Shown here: in pieces, positions 1 to 6,052 of the stretch
How positions within the stretch are numbered: the first letter of the stretch is position 1
How the letters are laid out: each line of letters starts with the position of its first letter
Source of the DNA: Thiomicrospira sp. UBA5634
GTDB lineage: Bacteria > Pseudomonadota > Gammaproteobacteria > Thiomicrospirales > Thiomicrospiraceae
DNA: 6,052 bases
Reading direction: 5' to 3'
Assembly: GCA_002421475.1 (NCBI GenBank)
Contig: DIJW01000078.1
Coordinates: 761 to 6,812 of the forward strand
The notes under the pieces: generated by a model
Databases searched by the model: none
Seen by the model: the letters and a program-made list of their open reading frames with translations, nothing else
What the model was told of the DNA's origin: nothing
Made by a program: the position numbers and the translations under genes

Positions 1-23
1 TTCGAGCCCCGTCCGCTCCGCCA
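1..23 (+). tRNA. 3' end of a tRNA, probably tRNA-Asp (partial)
   Basis: The first 23 bases read as the T-loop (TTCGAGC), the 3' half of the T-stem (CCCGT), the 3' half of the acceptor stem (CCGCTCC), a discriminator G and an encoded CCA. The implied 5' acceptor strand is GGAGCGG, which is the start of E. coli tRNA-Asp. That tRNA also carries G73 and ends almost identically, as TTCGAGTCCCGTCCGTTCCGCCA with two differences. The anticodon lies outside the window, so the Asp identity rests on acceptor stem and discriminator similarity only. A strong terminator follows 6 bases after the CCA, so this is the last gene of its transcript. Confidence 0.85.
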
Positions 24-29
24 ATACAC

Positions 30-67
30 AAAAAAGCCACTAAGGTTTCGATCTTAGTGGCTTTTTT
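30..67 (+). terminator. Intrinsic terminator after the tRNA, probably bidirectional
   Basis: A perfect 15-bp inverted repeat has its arms at 30-44 and 53-67. The inner bases can extend it by a G-U and a U-A pair to leave a UUCG tetraloop (47-50). The 3' arm ends in six T (62-67) and is followed by GTTTTT. The 5' arm begins with six A, so the same structure also presents a T-tract on the minus strand and could stop read-through from roxA. Confidence 0.93.
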
Positions 68-99
68 GTTTTTATGTATCAATAAAATACGATTAAGCC

Positions 100-131
100 A
101 ATGGCGACTTCAACTGCTACAAGTCGCCATT
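100..131 (-). terminator. Hairpin just downstream of roxA, candidate terminator
   Basis: A perfect 11-bp inverted repeat (AATGGCGACTT at 100-110, complement at 121-131) encloses a 10-base loop. It lies about 20 bases beyond the roxA stop codon on the minus strand. The minus-strand sequence after it (GGCTTAATCG, then TATTTTATT) lacks an immediate uninterrupted T-run. It may therefore be a weak terminator, or an RNA 3'-end protecting hairpin that works together with the strong terminator at 30-67. Confidence 0.55.
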
Positions 132-150
132 AGTTATGTTTCAGCTTATA

Positions 151-1353
151 TTAAGCTTCGCCTTCGTAACTTTCTGCTTCAAGTTCGTCTTCTGGAAATT
201 GGATAAACTGGCGTTGCCAAAGTTGATATAACCATTGGGCAACCGGGCGTTGTTTTGCCCAGCGTTGCAGGGTGTCATTGTCGATACGTGCGTTATTAGC
301 CAGCTGTATAATGATACCGTCTTGCAAATCGTCGGTTGGCCATTCAAAGCCGTTAATATAGAGTTTTATTTGATCATTTATGCGTTGGAAAGCGAAGCGG
401 CATACTGGATCACGTTCAATGTAGTCGGTATCTTTGAGCGCTTGTACAAACTCGTTAAAGCTAGCGGTTTCATCTTCATTAAGCGGCTCCGGCAGCATAT
501 TGTGTGCTTGTTGATCTAATTGGGTTGCAAAGCGTCCAAACCAGTTCTGTAGCGCGCTGTCGTCGTTTAAAATGCTTTGTAGGTGAGTTTTAGCTTGCAG
601 CCAGGCCTGGTGGTTGATTTCACCTGGTTGAGTGTTTTGCCAGTTTGGGTCTTGATAAAGGCTGTTAAACGCGTTGTTTTCAGAAAGGTAATCACCAAAA
701 CTATCCCACAACTCTTGCCCTTTATAGCTGCGATAACCGAATGAAAACGTCATACATTCATCGTCAAGTGCCACGCCATGATGCCCCCATTTTGGCGGCA
801 AATATAAAACATCACCCGGCTCAAGGGTGAATTCTTCTTCAATCGGGAAGCGTTTCATTAAACGTAAATCCACGCCTTGAATGTAGTTGTCTTCGGTACA
901 AAATTGGGATGTAAGCATCCAGCGACGTTTACCGGAGGCCTGTAGTAAAAACACGTCGTAATGGTCGAAATGCGGGCCGACATTGCCACCGGTGGTGGCA
1001 TAGCTGATCATGACATCGTCAATGCGCCAGCGCGGAATAAAATCAAAATGGTTAAGCAATTGGTTTACTTCGGGAATTAAGCGGTCAACACCTTGCACTA
1101 ATAAGGTCCAATTGTTGTCCGGTAAAGCTTGGTAGTCGGCTTCGCTAAATGGACCGTTACGCAGCTCGTAGTTGGCGGCATCATGTTGAAGTACCATGCG
1201 GCTTTCGACTTCATCTTCGAGTGATAAACCGGCTAATTCTTCCGGCGCGAGTGGGGTGATGAAGTTGGGTAGGGCTTGGCGAATAAGTAACGGGCGTTTT
1301 TGCCAGTAATCACGTAAGAAGGTGGCTTGATCCACGCTTTGAAACTGAATCAT
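151..1353 (-). CDS. roxA: 50S ribosomal protein L16 arginine hydroxylase (JmjC/cupin 2-oxoglutarate oxygenase)
   Basis: The 400-residue protein matches E. coli YcfD/RoxA along its length. RoxA is an Fe(II)/2-oxoglutarate-dependent oxygenase that hydroxylates an arginine of ribosomal protein L16 in the cytoplasm. The N-terminus WQKRPLLIRQA (17-27) is typical of the family. The JmjC core carries the iron triad as H128 and D130 (GPHFDHYDVF) and H191 (PPKWGHHG), matching E. coli H125, D127 and H187. GKRRW (141-145) follows the HxD motif as expected. The C-terminal half corresponds to the dimerisation and winged-helix regions and is less conserved. The protein is somewhat longer than the 373-residue E. 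coli enzyme and ends in an acidic tail (PEDELEAESYEGEA). The ATG at 1353 was chosen because CGAGG (1360-1364) sits 6 bases upstream. An in-frame TTG at 1371 has no such support. It lies downstream of purB on the same strand, behind a terminator, and no clear promoter was found for it. Confidence 0.95.
   Translation of the reverse strand: MIQFQSVDQATFLRDYWQKRPLLIRQALPNFITPLAPEELAGLSLEDEVESRMVLQHDAANYELRNGPFSEADYQALPDNNWTLLVQGVDRLIPEVNQLLNHFDFIPRWRIDDVMISYATTGGNVGPHFDHYDVFLLQASGKRRWMLTSQFCTEDNYIQGVDLRLMKRFPIEEEFTLEPGDVLYLPPKWGHHGVALDDECMTFSFGYRSYKGQELWDSFGDYLSENNAFNSLYQDPNWQNTQPGEINHQAWLQAKTHLQSILNDDSALQNWFGRFATQLDQQAHNMLPEPLNEDETASFNEFVQALKDTDYIERDPVCRFAFQRINDQIKLYINGFEWPTDDLQDGIIIQLANNARIDNDTLQRWAKQRPVAQWLYQLWQRQFIQFPEDELEAESYEGEA
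602..613 (-). repeat. 12-mer CCACCAGGCCTG, copy A (inside roxA)
   Basis: The minus strand reads CCACCAGGCCTG, in the sense direction of roxA, where it encodes part of NHQAW (residues 247-251). This part of RoxA is a poorly conserved linker, so protein constraint does not obviously explain the match. With flanks, the 16 bases AACCACCAGGCCTGGC are identical to copy D after acnB. Confidence 0.8.
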
Positions 1354-1359
1354 ATTAAA

Positions 1360-1364
1360 CCTCG
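1360..1364 (-). promoter_or_regulatory. Ribosome binding site deciding the roxA start
   Basis: The minus strand reads CGAGG followed by six bases (TTTAAT) and ATG at 1353. This spacing supports the ATG over the in-frame upstream TTG at 1371. Confidence 0.75.
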
Positions 1365-1378
1365 GGTGCAATTAAGTT

Positions 1379-1386
1379 GGGGGGGG
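1379..1386. repeat. Homopolymeric G8/C8 tract upstream of roxA
   Basis: Eight consecutive G on the plus strand (C on the minus) lie between the T-run of the purB terminator and the roxA ribosome binding site, about 25 bases before the roxA start. Such tracts are prone to length change by slippage. Here it could alter spacing in the roxA leader but not a reading frame. It is also a place where sequencing errors are common. Confidence 0.7.
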
Positions 1387-1387
1387 T

Positions 1388-1415
1388 AAAAAACCCACCA
1401 CCAGGCCTGGTGGTG
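1388..1415 (-). terminator. Intrinsic terminator of purB built on the 12-mer palindrome
   Basis: Positions 1396-1415 form a perfect 20-base palindrome centred on AGGCCT. In RNA it would fold as an 8-bp stem with a GGCC loop. On the minus strand it is followed by GG and six T (1393-1388). It starts 17 bases after the purB stop codon. The palindrome contains the CCACCAGGCCTG repeat in both orientations. Confidence 0.85.
1398..1413. repeat. 12-mer CCACCAGGCCTG, copy B (both strands, intergenic)
   Basis: The plus strand carries the 12-mer at 1398-1409 and the minus strand carries it at 1413-1402. The two overlap around the palindromic core CCAGGCCTGG. This head-to-head pair forms the stem of the purB terminator. 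Confidence 0.85.
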
Positions 1416-1431
1416 AGTGAGGGCATTGAAG

Positions 1432-2885
<1,454 letters not shown>

Positions 2886-2908
2886 TCGCAATTACAAAGC
2901 TTAATTTT

Positions 2909-2914
2909 AGGGAG
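2909..2914 (+). promoter_or_regulatory. Ribosome binding site of acnB
   Basis: AGGGAG is followed by nine bases and the ATG at 2924. It supports the annotated N-terminus, which begins like E. coli AcnB ([13 protein letters not shown]). Confidence 0.75.
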
Positions 2915-2923
2915 CACAGATTT

Positions 2924-5500
2924 ATGTTAGAAGCCTATCGTCAACATGTCGCAGAGCGTGCCGAGCAGGGCATTCCGCCATTGCCTTTAGATGCAAAACA
3001 AACTGCACAATTGATTGAACAGTTAAAGCAACCGAATGCAAAAGAAGTGGATGCTTTGTTGGAGTTGTTGACACATCGTGTACCGCCGGGTGTGGATGAA
3101 GCGGCGTATGTAAAAGCGAGTTTTTTAACTGATGTGGCGCAAGGCCAAGTTAAGTTAGCGCAATTATCTGCGCAGCAAGCAACATTTTTATTAGGCACGA
3201 TGTTAGGCGGTTATAACGTTCAACCCTTAATCGATTTATTAAGTCACACTGATAAAGCGGTGGCACAGGAAGCGGCAGATGCGTTAGCGAAAACGCTGCT
3301 GGTTTACGATGCGTATCATGATGTATTGGAAAAGGCCGACACGAATAGTTTTGCCAAACAGGTTGTCGATGCTTGGGCAAACGCGCAATGGTTTACCGAT
3401 AAAAAACCATTGGCGGAAAAAATCACCGTTACGGTGTTTAAGGTCGACGGCGAAACCAATACCGATGATTTGTCGCCGGCAACTGCCGCTTGGTCACGCC
3501 CGGATATTCCACTGCATGCTAAAGAAATGCTGGTTTCTAAAATGCAAAATGTACCGGAAACCATTGATCAGCTTAAAGCCAAAGGCCATCCTGTTGCGTA
3601 TGTAGGTGATGTGGTTGGTACAGGTTCGTCGCGTAAATCGGCGATGAACTCGGTGATGTGGTATTTCGGTGATGATATTCCGTTTGTACCCAATAAACGC
3701 CAAGGCGGGGTAGTATTGGGCGGCAAAATCGCGCCGATTTTCTTTAATACGGCGGAAGATTCCGGCTCGTTACCGATTGAATGTGATGTCAGCAAGCTGA
3801 ATATGGGTGATGTGATTCATATTTATCCGTTTGAAGGCAAAATTACCAACGAAGCGGGCGAAACCCTTTCGACGTTTGAACTTGCGCCGGATACTATGAC
3901 CGACGAAGTGCGTGCCGGTGGCCGTGTGCCGCTGATTATCGGCCGTGCGTTAACTGACAAAACTCGTCGCGCTTTGGGATTAAAGCCAAGCGAACACTTT
4001 ATTCGTCCGGGCGCAGCGCAAGATATTAAACATGGTTATACCTTAGCGCAAAAAATGGTCGGTCAAGCCTGTGGTGTCGCCGGTGTGCGCCCAGGGGTGT
4101 ATTGCGAACCACACATGAGTACGGTTGGTTCGCAAGACACTACCGGTGCGATGACGCGTGACGAATTAAAAGAATTAGCCTGTTTAGGTTTTAGCGCCGA
4201 TTTTGTATTGCAGTCTTTCTGCCATACCGCCGCTTATCCGAAACCGGTAGATATTAAGTTGCAACATAGTTTGCCGGAGTTTATTACCAGCCGCGGCGGG
4301 GTATCACTGCGTCCGGGGGATGGTGTTATTCACTCTTGGTTAAACCGTATGTTGTTGCCTGATTGTGTTGGTACCGGCGGTGATTCGCATACCCGTTTCC
4401 CTATCGGTATTTCCTTCCCCGCCGGTTCAGGCCTGGTGGCGTTTGGCGCGACTTTGGGTGTGATGCCGCTGAATATGCCGGAGTCGGTTTTGGTTCGGTT
4501 TAAGGGTGAAATGCAACCGGGTATTACCTTGCGTGATTTGGTGAATGCGATTCCGTATCAAGCGATTAAGCAAGGCTTGTTGACGGTTGAGAAAAAAGGC
4601 AAAAAGAACGTGTTTAACGGTCGCATTTTGGAAATTGAAGGCTTGCCGAGCTTAAAGGTCGAGCAGGCGTTTGAATTGTCAGATGCGTCAGCCGAACGTT
4701 CAGCTAACGGTTGTGTGGTGAAGTTGGGCGAAGAGCCGATTATCGAATTCTTGAAGTCGAATATTCGTTTGATTGAGTGGATGGTGGAAAACGGTTATCA
4801 AGATGCGCGTACTTTGTTGCGCCGTCGCGATGAAATGCAGAAGTGGATTGATAATCCAAGTTTGTTGGAGGCCGATGCCGATGCACAATACGCTGAAGTT
4901 ATTGAAATCGATTTGAACCAGATTCTTGAGCCGATTGTTGCTTGCCCGAATGACCCGGATGATGTGAAATTGTTGTCTGAAGTCGCGGGTTCAAAAATTG
5001 ACGAAGTGTTTATCGGTTCTTGTATGACCAATATTGGTCACTATCGTGCCGCCGGTAAGGTGCTGGAAAGTTTGAAAGGCGCAGTACCAACGCGCCTATG
5101 GATTGCACCGCCGACCAAAATGGACGAACGCCAATTGATTGAAGAAGGCTATTACAGCATTTATGGTCGTGCCGGTGCGCGTACCGAAATGCCGGGTTGT
5201 TCATTGTGTATGGGTAACCAAGCACGTATCGCACCGAACTCTACTGCGGTATCGACATCAACCCGTAACTTCCCGAATCGTTTAGGCAATGGTGCCAATG
5301 TTTATTTGGGATCAGCGGAACTGGCTGCGGTGATTGCGGCCATCGGCAAAATCCCGACGGTTGATGAGTACTTAGAACAAGTGGGTAAACTTGACACCAT
5401 GGCCGACGATGTATACCGTTACTTACAGTTTGATGAGATGGCCGATTATGAAGTCATTTCGCCGAAAAAACTGTCAGACATTGGTGTTGCAGTCGGTTAG
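2924..5500 (+). CDS. acnB: Aconitate hydratase B (bifunctional aconitase/2-methylisocitrate dehydratase)
   Basis: The 858-residue cytoplasmic protein interconverts citrate and isocitrate through cis-aconitate in the TCA cycle. It matches E. coli AcnB (865 residues) from end to end. The AcnB-specific N-terminal HEAT-like domain spans roughly 1-155. The swivel domain follows (about 165-380, with [11 protein letters not shown] at 176-186 and [10 protein letters not shown] at 231-240). The iron-sulfur catalytic region runs from about 385 to the end. The three [4Fe-4S] ligands are present as C700 (GSCMTNIGH), C759 and C762 ([10 protein letters not shown]). They lie at a constant offset of 10 from E. 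coli C710, C769 and C772. Domain order (HEAT, swivel, then catalytic) separates it from AcnA. E. coli AcnB also binds mRNA when it loses its cluster, which could hold here but is not shown. The family also dehydrates 2-methylisocitrate, and no methylcitrate-cycle genes are seen nearby. The gene diverges from purB and appears monocistronic, with hairpins directly after the stop. Confidence 0.98.
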   Translation: MLEAYRQHVAERAEQGIPPLPLDAKQTAQLIEQLKQPNAKEVDALLELLTHRVPPGVDEAAYVKASFLTDVAQGQVKLAQLSAQQATFLLGTMLGGYNVQPLIDLLSHTDKAVAQEAADALAKTLLVYDAYHDVLEKADTNSFAKQVVDAWANAQWFTDKKPLAEKITVTVFKVDGETNTDDLSPATAAWSRPDIPLHAKEMLVSKMQNVPETIDQLKAKGHPVAYVGDVVGTGSSRKSAMNSVMWYFGDDIPFVPNKRQGGVVLGGKIAPIFFNTAEDSGSLPIECDVSKLNMGDVIHIYPFEGKITNEAGETLSTFELAPDTMTDEVRAGGRVPLIIGRALTDKTRRALGLKPSEHFIRPGAAQDIKHGYTLAQKMVGQACGVAGVRPGVYCEPHMSTVGSQDTTGAMTRDELKELACLGFSADFVLQSFCHTAAYPKPVDIKLQHSLPEFITSRGGVSLRPGDGVIHSWLNRMLLPDCVGTGGDSHTRFPIGISFPAGSGLVAFGATLGVMPLNMPESVLVRFKGEMQPGITLRDLVNAIPYQAIKQGLLTVEKKGKKNVFNGRILEIEGLPSLKVEQAFELSDASAERSANGCVVKLGEEPIIEFLKSNIRLIEWMVENGYQDARTLLRRRDEMQKWIDNPSLLEADADAQYAEVIEIDLNQILEPIVACPNDPDDVKLLSEVAGSKIDEVFIGSCMTNIGHYRAAGKVLESLKGAVPTRLWIAPPTKMDERQLIEEGYYSIYGRAGARTEMPGCSLCMGNQARIAPNSTAVSTSTRNFPNRLGNGANVYLGSAELAAVIAAIGKIPTVDEYLEQVGKLDTMADDVYRYLQFDEMADYEVISPKKLSDIGVAVG
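4428..4439 (-). repeat. 12-mer CCACCAGGCCTG, copy C (inside acnB, antisense)
   Basis: The plus strand reads CAGGCCTGGTGG within codons for SGLVA (residues 502-506 of AcnB), so the 12-mer is on the strand opposite to the gene. The peptide is conserved in AcnB, but the codons used are a free choice. The Leu codon here is CTG in a gene that often uses TTG or TTA. Confidence 0.75.
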
Positions 5501-5504
5501 AAAC

Positions 5505-5530
5505 CTTAACCACCAGGCCTGGCGGTTAAG
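5505..5530. repeat. 12-mer CCACCAGGCCTG, copy D, within a 26-base imperfect palindrome
   Basis: The exact 12-mer is at 5510-5521 on the plus strand. On the minus strand the complementary copy has one mismatch (CCGCCAGGCCTG). The whole inverted repeat runs 5505-5530 with a single A/C mismatch and starts 4 bases after the acnB stop. It is not followed by a T-run on the plus strand, so by itself it is not a canonical terminator. It may help fold or protect the acnB mRNA end ahead of the next hairpin. Confidence 0.8.
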
Positions 5531-5537
5531 ATTAAAG

Positions 5538-5573
5538 CAATAAAAAAGCCCGAGAAATCGGGCTTTTTTATTG
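5538..5573. terminator. Bidirectional intrinsic terminator between acnB and the flavoprotein gene
   Basis: A perfect 16-bp stem (arms 5538-5553 and 5558-5573) closes on a GAAA tetraloop (5554-5557). It has a GC core (GCCCGA/TCGGGC) flanked by six A on the left and six T on the right. It provides a T-tract in both directions and serves the two converging genes. Confidence 0.93.
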
Positions 5574-5585
5574 GTCGAGTCAGAA

Positions 5586-6052
5586 CTAACGATATTGACG
5601 CAAATACAGCCATTCAAAGAAACGTTTGGCGTAATGCATTAAACGACAAGGCGGCAACATTAATGCACCTGACTCGGTGCGGCGAATTAAAATGCCATGG
5701 CTGAGTGTATCGACAATACAAATCAATTCGTGTTTGATTTTGATTTTAGGCGCTTGGGTTTTTAAATCCGAGACTAAATTGTTCGCTGCCACTTTGGCCT
5801 GAAGATCAGCTGCATGAGCTTGTTTTGGTTGCCAATCTGGGCCGGCAAAACTACCTGCATCTCCCGCTACATAGGTTTTATCAAAGCCAATAACTTGTGC
5901 AAACTCATCCGCTACAATCATACCGCCGGCTGATTTAGGCAATTCAGTGTTTTCTAACCAAACCGGACCGGTCATGCCGGGCATAAATAGAATCAAGTCA
6001 GCGTTAAACTCGCCACCTTCAGTGATTACTTTATTGGCTTCAAAGCCCACCA
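5586..6052 (-). CDS. FAD-dependent oxidoreductase, sulfide:quinone oxidoreductase-like (3' part only)
   Basis: The frame is open to the right edge, so only the last 155 or so codons are visible and the start lies outside the window. Numbering from the codon at 6050, PxMTGPVWLENTELP (24-38) and the dinucleotide-binding segment YVAGDAGSFAGPDWQPKQAH (60-79) mark the pyridine-nucleotide-disulfide oxidoreductase fold. The glycine-aspartate of VAGD contacts FAD in this family. The rest aligns by eye with the end of Acidithiobacillus sulfide:quinone oxidoreductase. This includes the segment HELICIVD, whose cysteine (residue 111, codon 5720-5718) falls where that enzyme has its C-terminal redox cysteine in AICIAD. 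The final AKRFFEWLYLRQYR resembles the amphipathic membrane-binding end of such enzymes. It probably acts at the cytoplasmic membrane, passing electrons to quinone. Flavocytochrome c sulfide dehydrogenase-like or type II NADH dehydrogenase-like relatives cannot be excluded without the N-terminal half. Confidence 0.75.
   Translation of the reverse strand, partial: VGFEANKVITEGGEFNADLILFMPGMTGPVWLENTELPKSAGGMIVADEFAQVIGFDKTYVAGDAGSFAGPDWQPKQAHAADLQAKVAANNLVSDLKTQAPKIKIKHELICIVDTLSHGILIRRTESGALMLPPCRLMHYAKRFFEWLYLRQYR

Noticed and set aside
235..519. Open plus-strand frame of 94 codons opposite roxA
   Set aside because: It lies wholly antisense to a clearly conserved gene. It has no recognisable domain, and its composition is explained by the roxA codons.
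936..941. A fifth AGGCCT within roxA
   Set aside because: Only AGGCCTG matches the 12-mer. The bases to the left (CCGG) disagree, so it is not counted as a copy.
984..1000. Short hairpin TGCCACC-GGT-GGTGGCA in roxA
   Set aside because: It encodes the conserved ATTGGNVG segment just before the iron-binding HxD motif. The symmetry follows from Gly/Thr codons and there is no sign of a regulatory role.
3309..3605. Open frame of 98 codons within acnB, same strand
   Set aside because: It is an alternative frame within the conserved AcnB swivel domain. The translation is rich in basic residues and has no known match.

Overview
The window looks like ordinary core chromosome of a gammaproteobacterium. 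It holds the 3' tail of a tRNA (probably tRNA-Asp), a ribosomal arginine hydroxylase (roxA/ycfD), adenylosuccinate lyase (purB), aconitase B (acnB), and the 3' part of a flavoprotein resembling sulfide:quinone oxidoreductase. PurB, AcnB and RoxA all follow the Escherichia coli type from end to end. The sulfide:quinone-oxidoreductase-like gene points to a sulfur-oxidising lineage, for example the Thiomicrospira/Hydrogenovibrio group. That placement is an inference, not a demonstrated identification.

Layout. Positions 1-23 (+) are the end of the tRNA, followed by a strong hairpin terminator at 30-67. A second hairpin at 100-131 lies just past the end of roxA. roxA (151-1353) and purB (1432-2841) both run on the minus strand. 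They are separated by a palindromic terminator and a run of eight G. purB and acnB (2924-5500, +) diverge from an 82-base spacer in which two opposed -10 elements overlap almost completely. acnB converges with the flavoprotein gene (minus, 5586 to beyond the right edge). Two consecutive hairpins lie in the 85-base gap between them. There is no gene-free stretch over 300 bases and no sign of mobile elements, CRISPR or accessory islands.

Functionally, PurB serves purine synthesis, RoxA modifies ribosomal protein L16, AcnB works in the TCA cycle, and the flavoprotein probably feeds electrons to the quinone pool. These roles are not one pathway. The genes are core neighbours rather than a dedicated system.

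The most notable non-coding signal is an exact 12-mer, CCACCAGGCCTG, present at four separate sites in 6 kb. Two of the sites form intergenic hairpins and two lie inside genes. By chance fewer than 0.001 copies would be expected. It resembles the distribution of DNA-uptake or other genome-wide signal sequences and is the best candidate here for something undescribed. The second point is the symmetric purB/acnB promoter.
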